Of a stretch of 64,000 bases of DNA, positions 1 to 12,900 are shown one piece after another. The DNA is from Beta vulgaris subsp. vulgaris (lineage: Eukaryota > Streptophyta > Magnoliopsida > Caryophyllales > Amaranthaceae), in contig NC_079208.1 in the NCBI RefSeq assembly GCF_026745355.1, forward strand, positions 60,560,892 through 60,624,891, given 5' to 3'. The notes under the pieces are model-generated. The model worked only from the letters and a program-made list of their open reading frames with translations. It did not search any database and was not told where the DNA came from. Position 1 is the first letter of the stretch; every line of letters starts with the position of its first letter. Position numbers and translations under genes: made by a program.

Positions 1-126
1 TCGAAGGTTTTGGGTTTGGAACTATATATATGGTGCAACTGCACATTACTTTCTTGAGCTGAGTTGAATATTAAGTTCTACTAATACTATGCCTTTGATA
101 TTTTATGTTTCTTTTTCATAATTTAA

Positions 127-389
127 CTAGTTATTAGGCCCGGGCTATGCCCCGGGTAAGAAAACATTTCATTTATTAATATTATACTTTATGATAATAA
201 TACTAAATACAACTTAGCCTAGTGGTTAAAACTTTAGTATATGTACTTGAGGTCTCGGGATCAAACCCTATATTATGCAATTTCTTAATTTTTTATTGTA
301 CATGGATTACATGAATTAAATCTCCCTAGGGAGAGCGCTACGTGGCACAGTTTCTTGTTTTCGCACGCCTTTTAATATATTTGTATAGA
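127..389 (-). mobile_element. Small non-autonomous Helitron in the last intron of SKD1
   Basis: Read on the minus strand, the element starts with TC followed by a TATAC..ATATTAAAA-type 5' end (about 389-362). It ends in a GC-rich hairpin (arms CCCGGG/CCCGGG, about 155-138), about 12 bases before CTAG at 130-127. The flanking bases are A and T, the usual Helitron target. At 263 bp it encodes nothing and must have been moved by an autonomous relative. It lies in the intron before the final SKD1 exon. Terminal structure is seen directly; class assignment follows the known Helitron end rules. Confidence 0.75.
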
Positions 390-539
390 TATTTCATCTC
401 TTGTTTGCAAGTCAAGACATGGTTTTATGCTGTTATAGTCGCTTCTACTAATCACAAGAAACAAGCCTGAATTGTTCAAGTATGAGAGTATGTACTGTTC
501 ACTGGTGTGAATTTTAATGAACCTCTTTACTCTTTACAG

Positions 540-665
540 ATCGTTCCACCCCCTATCGCAAGAACAGATTTTGAAAAGGTACTCTCTCGGCAAAGACCAA
601 CCGTGAGCAAATCAGACCTCGAGGTTCATGAGAGATTCACACAAGAGTTCGGAGAGGAAGGTTAA
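540..665 (+). CDS. SKD1: SKD1/VPS4 AAA ATPase, last exon only (partial gene)
   Basis: This exon encodes the final 41 residues of the plant VPS4 homologue and ends at TAA 663-665. The acceptor is the AG at 538-539 after a pyrimidine-rich tract. The reading IVPPPIARTDFEKVLSR, then RQRPTVSKSDLEVHERF, ending FTQEFGEEG, matches the conserved VPS4 C-terminal helix as I remember it from Arabidopsis SKD1. The enzyme uses ATP to take apart ESCRT-III filaments at multivesicular bodies. The AAA core, Walker motifs and N-terminal MIT domain lie upstream of the window; bases 1-539 read as intron. The gene converges on the PPR gene at 2908-5592. Confidence 0.88.
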   Translation: MVPPPIARTDFEKVLSRQRPTVSKSDLEVHERFTQEFGEEG

Positions 666-2907
666 TTTTTCTGATGGAAGACTGGCAATGGCACCTGAGG
701 AGTTTGTAATTTAATTATTGCTACTGGATCTAATGGAGTAAACCATTCCCTGGCAAGCTCTATGATGTGATGTCCTCTCCTCTTGTATTCCAAATACTCA
801 AGTATTTAATATTTGAAAGAAATTGTTTGTCTTTGGTTGAAACAAGCCTTATAATTGTGCATTAAGTTGCTGCTCATTAATTTGTCTATCAAAAGTAGCC
901 TGCTTGGCACTTGATCTTTTACAAACATTTGTAAGTAATACATGACACATTTAAGCGTTAACTGTACTTGGTCCTTTTTTCTATTCTGTTCTTTACTTTC
1001 ATTATTTTATCCTCGTCAAAATTTTTCGGATGCAGTATGCTGGTCTGTGATGCATCAGAATATTGCTGTTGATAGGATTACTGGTGTTGTTATTTGTCAA
1101 TTTTGTTACCTTCTTAGTTCTGAAATAAATGGAACTCTTATCTTTTTTATGTGAGAGCTTTTTGAGGGAAGCGTTTCATTTAATTTAGAATAGAGGAAGT
1201 ATACTATTGTTATATAAGCACTTTTTACTAACTAAACAAAGGACAATGTTTTTAGTCCAACTAAACGCTCTCTTAGTCTTAGATACTTGGTTTTGAAACA
1301 AGTTTGTATGTACTTTGTAACCCAATACAATGCATGCTCTTTTAGATACTATCTTGTCAAGAAAATACTTATTTTTGCCTCTAAATATATATATTGTGTT
1401 GGCGTTCAAGAGTCTTTGGTTGGTAACTGGTAAGTGCATCATGCACATTTAAGTGAGTCATTCATTTCAGCAGCATGTTTGCATGAGTTGATGAATTGGA
1501 CAACAACTTCTAAGTAGCATCACATGAATGAGACTGCAACAATTTAACTGAATTATTGTGCAAGGTTCAATATGGGAATTTACATGCACATATTATACAT
1601 TTTGAGATCAAAATAAATCTGTCTCTTACAGATTCTGATTACTGACAGAATATATACAGGTTAACTTGTATTTATTTCTAAAGTATGATGTGAAAAGTAC
1701 CTCAACCTGAGGTTAGACTTTATAGGAAGAAATTTACCCGCCAAGGGATAATAAAGTGCTTCCCAACCTTGAAAATGTCATTGCTGCATGAACTCCAACA
1801 ATGCTGAAAACATCTCCTGAGCGAAAACGTGCTCTGACAACTAGTTCGCTACCGATGTTATGCTGTCAATGCTCCGATTGTGTCTTCTTATGATCTTTAG
1901 GTTTCTTTGCATGTAATCTTCCTGTCTTACTCATTCACACTAGTCAGTCATTTTTACTAGTTGCCAATCTTCAGGAACCGGTGAAAAAAAGGATTTTCCA
2001 GTTTCGTACATTGATCCTTGCAGCTGCAGGCATTCTGCAAGTAAACAAATGGCCAGGGATTGTGAAGAACAGGAGTTGCATTTACAATCTGATGAACGGT
2101 TTTCTTGGCTCCTTCACAAACGAATAGGTGACTTTATTAGGAGATGATATTAGGAGCTTCCAGGGGTTTGTGTGGGGTCTTACTGCCAAAGAAACATGTT
2201 AGAAACGGACCTCAATGGCTGCCAACTTGTGCTGCATATAGCTCAACTATCCACGATCATATTCGAAGTATGGTCTGACTGGCTTTTGTTAACCATCTGG
2301 ATGGAAATGAGTGAGCCATACACCAGTTGAAGCATTAAAAGATCATCATACAAGCTTAACTTATGTGTGAGCACTTCGGGCTAGAAGCTAAATGTAATAC
2401 CTAGGATTGCTGAAGAGGATTTGATGCACTACATACGCCGACAAGGTCAACCATCCCACTCATAAGCAACTGAGGAAACTTCGCATAAGTTCACTCATCC
2501 TAAGACCACTCCTAGCTGAGCATGTTTAACAATGGAGCACCTTAGCATATGAGCTAATATAAAGGTGTACCTCAGCTTGTTGGCATAGGTAGCACATGAA
2601 ATTCTCTTAGCAATCATGGTTACTACACTAATCTCCACAACAGGAAACAACCATCATTACCTCCCAGTATAAACACCTTTTCACATGGGGTTAAGGAGGT
2701 TTAAAAGTAGGCAGCCTTACTGCTAAATGAAACATCCTACCAAAACTTTTACATGTTTGTAAGAGGAGGTGATGGTGTTTTACCTATTAGAAAGAAGAAA
2801 GCTGGCTCTTGATAGACAATTTCTTACTAGAAGTCTTGAATTGTTGGATGTTGCTTTAACCTGAAAATGCATAAAACCATATATCCTCCATGTCCATTAC
2901 TGGAGAG
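666..2907. other. Convergent spacer between SKD1 and the PPR gene
   Basis: It should hold the 3' UTRs of both flanking genes. I see no conserved coding exon; open frames at 942-1154 and 1185-1448 are short and look like no family. About 1120-1180 matches a piece of the 126-bp duplication in a later intron (36469-36718), so it contains a dispersed repeat. The rest shows nothing I recognise. Confidence 0.5.
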
Positions 2908-5592
2908 TCACCAAAAGTCACCACACGAACACAATCCTCCTCTGAAGTGATGAAAACGATTTGAATCGCGCACTGTTATATCTCGTTTCTCAATCATGGA
3001 TATTATCTTAATGACGGCATGACAATCTCCACAGACTCGCAGATTCTTCACGATTTGGATAGGAGTGCCAGGAGGGGTCGCAATTAGTCCAAAAGCTATA
3101 GCCAGTCGTTCACTATGTTGAGACAAAATAGCTTCCTTGTGTTCGTCTTCCACATCATGAAGCACATATGTGGTATCTGGGCAATATCCTGCATCCTTCA
3201 ATCGAGTACACAACTCATCAAGCTTTTTATATATAAGATCTGACAATGGATGAGAAAGATCACCAGCTAAGAAAGAGTAAGTCTTGTTCTTGACTTCAAT
3301 CCAGCTATAACCAGCTTCTTTTCTCACTTTTCTTTGATCCATGAACTTCCTAACTTTAGCTCTCTCTTTCCAGTTTCCAGTAGCTGCATATATGTTCGAT
3401 AACAGCACATAAGCTGATGAATCCTTTGGTTCAATGGCCATGAGTTTTTCTGCAGCAATCTTTCCCACCTCTGCATTTCTGCAAACATGACATGCACCCA
3501 AAAGACTTCGCCACACTGTTGCACCACCTGAAAATGGCATCTTATTTATGAAGTTCATGGCCTTTTCAATCATTCCAGCTCTACTATAAAGGTCTACCAT
3601 GCAAGCATAGTGTTCCATGGTTGGATTGACATGATGGTCCTTCACCATTTGGTCAAAATATTTTTGACCTTCTTCCAATAGGCCAGCATGAGTACAAGCA
3701 GAGATCACACCGATAAATGTTATCCCATCAGTTTCTATTTTTTTCCTTCGCATTTCCTCAAATACATCGAGAGCCTTGTGTGCATAACCATGTTGTGCAA
3801 ACCCGGAAATCATTGAGTTCCACGAGACTAAGTCTCGTTCTTCTTGCCTTGTGAAAACCTTATTTGCACTATCAATCTTGCCTTTCTTTGAGTACATTGT
3901 AACAAGAGCACTACTAACACACAAATAATTGTTATATGCATATTTAATTGAAAAGGCATGAAACTGTTTCCCCTGTTCAACTGCTGCTTCAGGGGCTGCA
4001 CATGAATTGAGGACGCTACTGAAAGTATACTCATTCGGATAGATAATCCCTTCCTTTGCCAATTGCCGGTATAGGTTAATAGCTCCTTCTGTGTCTCCTA
4101 CTTGAGCATATCCAGCCAACATTGCAGACCATGCCACAATATCCTTCTGACTAATATTTTCAAAAACCTTGGCAGCTTCAGTTACATTTCCAGTCTTGAT
4201 ATAAGCATCCAAGAGAGCAGTCCCGACATTTGGAGAGCTCAAATAACGTGTTTTGACTACAAGTGCGTGTAACTGATATGGTGATACACAAGGATGAGCA
4301 GTAAGGATAGTGGAATAAGTGAAGTCGTTTGGTGTAATTCCCATCCGATTCATATCAAGAAAGATATGAGCTGCCTTTTCTTTTCGACCATTCTGCAAGT
4401 ACCCACTGATCATAGCTGTCCAAGAAATGACATTTTGACTTTTTTGCATCGTCTCAAACATCTTGAAAGAACCATCCATATCAGCGCACTTGCTGTATGC
4501 AACCATAAGAGCAGTCCTTATATTTAGATCAAAGTCGAATCCACTCTTAATTACTCGACAATGGAGCTGTCTTGCAGAAGAGAATTCCTTTATACAAGTA
4601 CAAGCTTTAATGATGGTAGCAAAGATCAGCCGAGTCAGTTCTAGGCCTTCAAGTCTCATCTGATGAAACAGTTCAAGAGCTTCCTTGTTAAGCCCATTTG
4701 TTACAAGACCTGAAATCATACCATTCCAAGAAACAACATCCTTGCTTTCCATGACAATAAAAATTCCTTTAGCCTTTCGTATCATTCCACACTTTGCGTA
4801 CATGTTAATCAAGGAATTCGACACTGTAGTATACAATTCACAACCACTCTTTATTACTTCAGCATGTACTTCACTTCCTGTGGAAATCATATCATAATCT
4901 GCTAAAGCCCGAACTACAGTCGCATAAGTAAATGGATTAGCTCTAATCCCTTCTGTCCTCATCTTAGTGAACACCTCTAAGGCTTGCTCTACCAATCCAT
5001 GTTGCACATATCCCGAAAGCAAAGAAGTCCAAGAAATCACATTCTTAACCTCCATTTCTTCGAAAACGCTCTTCCCATCGTTCACACTATTAGATTTCAT
5101 ATACATATCAACTAGAGAAGTGCCCACACTAACATCCACAGAAAAACCTGATTTAATACAATGGCAATGCAATTGTTTCCCAGTAATCTGATTATTTGAA
5201 ACACCAGACACCTTTAGTGCACAAGAAAGGCTTGACCCACTGTTCACCAAACCTAATTGATGCATATCAAAAAACAATCTCAAAGCTTCCATGTTCTTAT
5301 TATTGCGAGCACATTCAAAGAGCAAGTGATGATACCCAGCAACATTTGGGTCAGGAATTTCATCGAACATTTGGTGTGCACTACATCTCACCGAGGATTT
5401 AGAATCAGTATCTGCTATTTGGGGATCATATGCAAGAGCACGGAAGCCATTGAAATACTGGGTATCAAACAAAATTTCTGGGTGTCTCAGAAATTTTGTA
5501 GCTTCTGCAAATCTGTAATGAGGTTTTAAGAGAAGCATTGATGAGTATAATTTGTTAACTCTATAACTTAACGTTAGAGCAGTGATTTTCAC
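2908..5592 (-). CDS. PPR protein, PLS class with E and DYW domains; probable organelle RNA editing factor
   Basis: A single intronless frame of 894 codons, complete from ATG (5592-5590) to stop. The body is a long run of 35-residue P, L and S pentatricopeptide repeats (about residues 85-700, recurring phrases such as SWTSLLSGYVQHG and SLINMYAKCGMI). An E/E+ region and a DYW deaminase-like domain follow (about 780-894). The domain keeps the zinc and catalytic signature HSE at 826-828 and CxxCH at 854-858, then CSC at 888-890. It ends in DFW instead of DYW. Such proteins bind organelle transcripts and convert specific C to U. A basic, hydroxylated N-terminus suggests import, but chloroplast versus mitochondrion cannot be decided. 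From memory the Arabidopsis counterpart is At2g27610 (about 868 residues), next to SKD1 there too. Its promoter faces HIRA. Confidence 0.93.
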   Translation of the reverse strand: MKITALTLSYRVNKLYSSMLLLKPHYRFAEATKFLRHPEILFDTQYFNGFRALAYDPQIADTDSKSSVRCSAHQMFDEIPDPNVAGYHHLLFECARNNKNMEALRLFFDMHQLGLVNSGSSLSCALKVSGVSNNQITGKQLHCHCIKSGFSVDVSVGTSLVDMYMKSNSVNDGKSVFEEMEVKNVISWTSLLSGYVQHGLVEQALEVFTKMRTEGIRANPFTYATVVRALADYDMISTGSEVHAEVIKSGCELYTTVSNSLINMYAKCGMIRKAKGIFIVMESKDVVSWNGMISGLVTNGLNKEALELFHQMRLEGLELTRLIFATIIKACTCIKEFSSARQLHCRVIKSGFDFDLNIRTALMVAYSKCADMDGSFKMFETMQKSQNVISWTAMISGYLQNGRKEKAAHIFLDMNRMGITPNDFTYSTILTAHPCVSPYQLHALVVKTRYLSSPNVGTALLDAYIKTGNVTEAAKVFENISQKDIVAWSAMLAGYAQVGDTEGAINLYRQLAKEGIIYPNEYTFSSVLNSCAAPEAAVEQGKQFHAFSIKYAYNNYLCVSSALVTMYSKKGKIDSANKVFTRQEERDLVSWNSMISGFAQHGYAHKALDVFEEMRRKKIETDGITFIGVISACTHAGLLEEGQKYFDQMVKDHHVNPTMEHYACMVDLYSRAGMIEKAMNFINKMPFSGGATVWRSLLGACHVCRNAEVGKIAAEKLMAIEPKDSSAYVLLSNIYAATGNWKERAKVRKFMDQRKVRKEAGYSWIEVKNKTYSFLAGDLSHPLSDLIYKKLDELCTRLKDAGYCPDTTYVLHDVEDEHKEAILSQHSERLAIAFGLIATPPGTPIQIVKNLRVCGDCHAVIKIISMIEKRDITVRDSNRFHHFRGGLCSCGDFW

Positions 5593-6923
5593 TTAAAACA
5601 GACGATGAAAATCCATGAATCTGTGATTTAAACTGTTGTAAGTTCGAATCTATGATTTAAACAATACCAGCAAGTAAACTTTTTTTTGCATATAGTCATA
5701 TTAATGTGCAATAATACAGTAATACACTACAGTTTGCATGCTGAACAAATAGTGTGCCAAAGTTTGACAGTTTTGACTTTTAAGTATTGTTTTCCTAATG
5801 TCCCTTTAGTATTCTTGTAAATATAAACTTTGACCAATAATTTAGGTTTAGTAATGGATAATGAATTGTTTTAAAGTTTAAACCTTATAAGGTATTTATG
5901 TACTTATTTTTCCTCAGATTCGTACTATATTATCACTAAATATCACATTAAACAAAGTTTAACAAGTGATAGAATCGACTTCAGGATCTTCTGGAAACGT
6001 GAGGGAAGCTCTAATCAATTGAGCTATCCTTCACTCTTAATAATTCCAACATTATTATTTCACTGTAATATAGTTTTAGTTAATGTACCAATTTATGAGG
6101 TGGAAATAGTCATCGATGGGCTGCATTATATATAAATTCCATCTCCGATATAATTCAGATCTATTTTTCAATTTTCGGATTCACATTAAATTTCTTTCAA
6201 CAAATCGAATCATATTAGATTCGTATATACTACCATTTCTATCAATAATTTCTTAAAGCATAACTTTATTAAAATAAAAATTTCCGACCAAAGTTTTTAC
6301 ATCTCGTCAAAATCAAACCCCTTCTCGAGATAAAAATACAATTAGACAAAACCCCTAGGACTTTGAGACTCCTTTACCATTAAAATTCCCTCAACCAAAA
6401 CCTACCTAAATCAACTTAAATCAAATCAAATTAGTAATGATATATTGATAGCACTAATTTGTAATGTGACGGCAAAATTAATGTAAGTGAGTAAACCCTT
6501 ATTTGCTTCAAACTTTGCCCTTTCTTCTCACTCGTTCTTCTCTTGTCAAACCTTTTGGCCATTTACAATCTACCCAAATTTTATTCAGTTTTTAGGTCAT
6601 TACTTTTTCTTTCAAGTTTCATTCTTTTTCACTAACCCATCTCTAATTTAGCCTTTCTTCTCCATAACTCGACCGTTAAAAGAGAACACAGCAAAAAAAA
6701 TAAAAAAAATAAAGAGAGGGTGGAGAACACTTCAGTCTTAAGTTTCTTTTTCTTCATCATCATACCCACCTAAAAGCTAGGGTTTTTCTTTCTGGGTCAT
6801 TGTAATTTGTAGTTTCTAATTAAGTATTTTGGGTTTTATTAAAACCCAAATCATGGGTTTTTGAGGTTTTGAGTGAATTTGGTAGATTTTTGGGTAATTA
6901 TTTAGTAGTAGTTAGTAAAAGAA
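5593..6923. promoter_or_regulatory. Shared divergent upstream region of the PPR gene (-) and HIRA (+)
   Basis: The two start codons lie 1.33 kb apart, head to head. AT-rich sequence gives way at about 6500-6900 to a pyrimidine-rich, TTTC-rich tract and A-runs typical of a plant 5' leader just before the HIRA ATG. A TATATAAA-like string near 6127-6135 is about 800 bases from the HIRA start and is not a convincing TATA box. No other element is recognisable. Confidence 0.4.
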
Positions 6924-9900
6924 ATGATTGCTGAAAAACCCAGTTGGATTAGGCATGAAGGTGTGCAGATTTTCTCGATTGATATTCAACCTGGTGGTCT
7001 TAGGTTTGCAACTGGTGGTGGGGACCACAAGGTGAACTCTAATTCTCTCTCTTAAGTTCTTGAAATTATTAATCTTTTTTAGTTTGTTAATTTGATATGT
7101 TTATGAATTAAAATGTATTTGTCTCTGTGTTTTTGAGCTGGGAAAATGTAATTTGAGTGAAGTCATTGTCTTTGCAAGGTTGTCTTATATGTTTTTCTGC
7201 TTGTAGGAGCTGGGAAATTGTAAACTTTTGAGTTTATATGGTCTTAGAATGTTTAATTATGTAAACGAATTCGGAACTTGTAACTTTGTAAGCTTGTTGG
7301 TTAAATTTGTCTGATGACGTGCTTTCGGTTTTTGGTATTTTGTGATATGTGAATGCTTACTCTTTGAACTGCTTAAGGTTCAGTTGTAAGTGGTTATTAT
7401 GTTTTTTTTAAGCTTTGTGGTAGAGGATTTGCTTGAGAAGCCAGTGGTTGAAACATGGAGACTAGTTGTATTTGATTTGCAGTTGGATCGATGATGGTGC
7501 TGCGAAACTGTGACTGTAATTGATGATCATTGTTAATAATATGGTATTTTAACTGCATAAAGCACAGGGATGGTAGTGGATTTTTATGTCCGAGCTTTGT
7601 GCTTGAGGATGTGCTTGAGAAGCTAGGTGTTGAAACATGGAAGCCCTGTAGTCATAGTTTCATACTTTCATGTCTCAGAAACGACTTTAATGCATAAATA
7701 ATGCTAATAATATGGTCTCTCAATTTGAAGCCTATGGTGGATAATCTTGTTGATGTCATATACTATTTTCAGGTAAGGATATGGAATATGAAATCTGTTG
7801 CTAGAGATTTTGAGAAGGATGATCAAACACACAGGATTCTTGCAACTCTACGGGATCACTTTGGCTCAGTTAACTGTGTCAGGTGGGCAAAACATGGTCG
7901 GCACATTGCATCTGGGTCTGATGATCAAGTGATATTAATTCACGAAAGGAGACCTGGTTCAGGAACCACTGAGTTCGGGAGTGGTGAGCCTCCAGATGTT
8001 GAAAATTGGAAGGTTGTCACGACTTTGAGGGGACACACTGCAGATGTGGTAATTATATGTACTTGCACTCTGGAGCATGATCTTAGTTGCAGCAAATTCT
8101 ACTTAATTTGAACCTAGTTCCTCTTACCCTCTCTTGCACATTAAAAATCCTGAGGATCAGTTGCAAAGCTTAATTATTCGAGAATCTATGTATCGTGTGA
8201 AACTGGAATGATATTAACTTTTGAAACATGCTATACTAAAATTATGCATGTTATCTTCCAATAATATTTTAGTGTTCTGTTTTGTTATTGGTATATGTCT
8301 ATATTTGATTTCTGAAGCATGATATTTTTGAAAAGCCTGAGTGTTTTTTCATGCATGAAGTAGGTGGATCTTAATTGGTCTCCAGATGACTCAATGTTGG
8401 CCAGTGGAAGTCTTGACAACACAATCCACGTATGGAATATGAGCAATGGCATCTGCACTGCAGTTCTCAGAGGTCATTCTAGTTTGGTGAAAGGTGTTAC
8501 TTGGGATCCCATTGGTTCCTTTATAGCTAGCCAATCTGACGATAAGACTGTGATTATATGGAGAACAACTGATTGGAGTCTTGCCCATAAGACAGAAGGC
8601 CATTGGGCTAAATCCGTAAGATATCTGACCAGTTTGAAGTTCTCTTTTCTAGAATCTTTTTGTTGGTTATCGAAAATAACTTCGTAGTGCTTCGTGTCAT
8701 TACTTATGAGGGATCATTTTATTTTGCAGCTTGGATCAACATTCTTTAGGCGGCTTGGATGGTCTCCTTGTGGCCATTTCATAACCACAACACACGGTTT
8801 TCAAAAGCCAAGACATTCAGCACCTGTGTTGGAAAGAGGCGAGTGGGCAGCTACTTTTGACTTCTTGGGACATAATGCCCCTATTATAGTTGTGAAGTTC
8901 AATCATTCAATGTTCAGAAGAAATTTCTCCAATGCTCAGGATGTAAAAGCCTCTTCTGCTGGATGGGCTAATGGGACTTCAAAGACCGGAGGAAAAGAAT
9001 CACAGCCGTATAATGTTATTGCTATCGGTAGTCAGGATCGTACTATAACTGTCTGGACTACTGCAAGTCCACGACCTCTCTTTGTGGCAAAGCATTTTTT
9101 CACTCAAAGTGTTGTTGATTTATCTTGGTAATGTCTTGTATCCTTGTCCCAATTGTTGGATAAAAATGATAGTCTCTTCGTTTCATAATAAATGGAACAT
9201 TGCTATTTGGCTCAATTTTTGAAGAAAAGGAGAGAGATAGAAAGACACGTGCTTCTAGGATGAGGAAAGAGATGTAGGAGATCCATGTGTCAAACAAAGA
9301 TGTTTCATGTATTCTAAAATAGCAAATGTTGCATTTATCGTGAAACAAAGAGAGTACGTTTTAATGTTGTTGCTTTTTTTTTGGGTTTGGCTGTCAATTG
9401 TCATCACCCCGATGCCTGTCTGACATAGCATTTTCCTCCTGGAAACAGGAGCCCTGATGGATACTCCCTTTTTGCCTGTTCCTTGGATGGTTCAGTGGCA
9501 ACCTTTCATTTTGAAGTTAAAGAGATTGGTCAGAGGCTAACAGACGATGAACTGGATGAGTTGAAAAAAAGCCGTTATGGAGATGTAAGGGGTCGCCAGG
9601 CTAATTTAGCTGAAAGCCCTGCACAGCTGTTACTTGAAGCAGCTGCAGCAAAGCAAACACCAAACAAAAAAGTTGTGGTGGATGTGCAGCAGAAGCAGGT
9701 AGCTTCAAAGCCTTCGTCTGATTTGGGGGTTGCCGCAAAGGTCTCTGAGCCACACCTTGACAATGGAAAAATAAATGGAGTAAGCTCCGATGGTTTAAAC
9801 AAGGTGGCAACTTCAGCTCGCGTTTCTAGTCCTGTGAAACAGAAAGAGTACAGGCGCCCTGATGGTAGAAAAAGGATTATCCCTGAACCAGTGGGTGTGC

Positions 9901-12900
9901 CTACCCAGCAAGAAAATATAATCGCAGTGTCCCAATCTCAAGCTCTCGATATATGTCTAGCGTCTTCTGATGGCAGAAATGACGTTAGTAATGCTAAAGT
10001 TAGGAGAACACTTGGAGCAGGCTCTGATGTGAAGGAACGTACTGGAGTCACGGCTAAGGCTTGTTTCAGTGACAGTTTGGTCATTGAAAGAGTTCCAGTT
10101 GCTACCGGCAAAGAAGGTGGTGTTCTCATTGAATCTTCTGGCAATGCAAAGGCGTCGAGTTCTTTAGCAGCTTGTAACGTTAAACTTGCAATAAGGGTGG
10201 TAGATAAAAAGGAGGGTTCAGATGCAATGCCGGTTACACTAGAAGCTCGTCCGAGAGAGCATGCTGTTAGTGATATCGTTGGCATGAGTAATATGTCACT
10301 GGTGAATGAAACGGAAATTATATGCAGCAGAGGATCGCAAACTTTATGGTCTGACCGTATTTCTGGGAAGGTCTCAGTATTGGCTGGAAATGCCAACTTC
10401 TGGGCAGTGGGGTTTGAAGATGGTTGCCTACAGGTAAACAAACATTTAATCTCCAATTCCAATTTCCAATTTCCAATTTCCCATTGCCATGTTTTGTACC
10501 AGAAGAGGTTGACTTGATGCTATTTGTTCAGTCTATCTTATCCATCTTCATACGAATGTGTTGTCAAACATTTGAATTCAAATTGCAGAAGTTACTCAAC
10601 TCAAAGCTTATGAAATTGATTATATATTGAAATTACTAACTTGGTAAATTTTTGTAGAAGTTAATTGCTATAACAATCTTGAAAGAGGACGGGGCTGTCA
10701 ATATTATATGCTAGCATCTTAAATTCTTAAAGCATACATCTTGTCCAATGGGACTAGTGTTGAACAAATATTAGGTGAAGAGCTTCTCTGAATAGGACTT
10801 TTATGGTGCATGATCTAGCACTTGAGATACATCAAAGGGCCTCCTAACCTAGATATCCAGCTTTACTTTCTGCAAAATTCATTGAGAATGGTAAGAGTGT
10901 AGCTAGGTACAAGGCATTGGAATTTAGGATAGAATAATTCTAAAGATATGTTCCAGCAGAGATGGCCTGTCTGGAGTCTCTGCTTGGAGTAGTGAAATGT
11001 TTCACATTTTTGTATTTGCAAGTGAGGTGGCAGTGGAAGACCTCTTTTGGATGTGACAGGAGCACAAGGTATGTGCAGTAGGGATTGATGGGGCACTTAT
11101 TTTGAGATTTCCATTGGCTTCAGGTGATATAAAAAGAAGATATTTTGGCTAGGTTGCGTTACAGGGTTATAATTTGGTGTCTTTAGCTGAAGTAATTTCT
11201 GTACTTTTATCTGGAATTTGTCGTTCATCTCTGGGGATGAGTTACATGCATAGATTTTACTTTATAACTAGTGTTGCTGAGAGGATTCTTGTCCTGTTCA
11301 ATTGTACTTCCACATTTATTTTAGATACAGTTTTTAACTTAACCCCCTCCTCTCAGAAAAAAAAACTACTGCATGATCCAGTAAGCTAGATTTTCACTTC
11401 TGGGTCTGGGAGTGTATGGAGGTCGGGTTGGAGTGGGAGGCATGTAAACTCTCTAATTTTTTTTTTCTCCATTTCTTCAGCTGGCTCCTTTTGACTCTTT
11501 GGTCCCTTGCTCATCTACCTCCCTTATGTAGGTGAAGCATAAGCTGACTACTTTCTGTTTAGGGGAATAGATATCTTAATTGTTTAAGCAGCTTATAAAA
11601 TATACTTCCTCCTTTATTTCACTTGCAACATTAGAGTGTGGCACAAAAATTTAGGAGAGGAGATAGAGAAAAAAGGACCCCCATGTGCTAGGAGGGAGAA
11701 AGAGGGAATATATTGCCAAAATTGTCAATGTTGCAAGTATTATGGAACTTCCTAAATTCGAAAACGTTGTAAGTAAAAAAATGGGGGAAGTATGTGTTAA
11801 TAATGTACTAAATTAACCATTACAAACGAATTGCATTATTATTTCCTGTCAAGTGAACTGAACTGCTCACTGAATTTGCCATATTCTCCTTCCCAATTGA
11901 GTTGCCTCAAGCACTTTTGGCACAATTTTTAGTGGAAGTAATTTATTAGAGAGAACATTGACTAATCTTCTTTCCTTGTCAATTGTCTGCTTATGATATA
12001 GAAACATGATTCTTTCTCCGTTTTGGAGACTGCTTTTTGTAATCTCAATGTCGTTGCTGCCTTTGTCTGTCTTATCCTTGCTAGTTCGTTTCCTAGTTTT
12101 CTGTGTTTGCTATTAATTCTTCCTTCCTTTCCTCATCTACTCCCTTTCCTTCACTGCTTGTTTCTTCTATTGAAACTTGTTTTACAATTAGATTTTAGCT
12201 ATAAATGTAAGCATTTATTCTAATAAGATATATGCTATCTTTAAGTTAAAGCAACATCCTAATATTTAATTTGGGTTTGCCTGTTCTTATTGCTGGTAAA
12301 GGTGTACACAAAGTGTGGAAGGCGTGCTATGCCGACCATGATGATGGGTTCTGCTGCAGTGTTTGCTGACTGTGATGAATGTTGGAGATTGTTGCTTGTC
12401 ACAAAGAAAGGGTCTTTGTATTTGTGGGACTTATTTGAACGAAGCTGTCTTCTTCAAGACTCATTGGAATCTTTGATTGCTGCAGATCCTAATGGATCCT
12501 CTAAAGATGCAGGTAAGTCTAAGATATCTGTTGCATCTTCCATCCTAGAATAGTTGCAACACCTTGCTTTCCCAATCATCCCGGAAGAGTTCCAACACAA
12601 CTATTTTGAGCACGTTCACGCCTTTCTTTTTCTTTTGTTTTTTTTAAAAATAAACCATCTCTTGCCTCTCCTTTGGGACCGACTATCGTATTCACATCTA
12701 ATTTTTAATAAAAGTAACTATACGAATAGCCAAATACCCCAATATCTCATATCACATATACTTGTCTTTTAAAATAAATATAGATAACCCAAATTATCTC
12801 TTTAAATTTGTGCTCTAATCTGGGTCCAACACTTTAACTAGTATGGGATGAAGGGAGTATTATGCATACTTTTCTCCTTGAAGGGGAAAAAGAATGAAGT

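Noticed and set aside
9938..10462. Minus-strand frame of 174 codons opposite HIRA exon 5
   Set aside because: Antisense shadow of a confirmed coding exon with no similarity to a known family.
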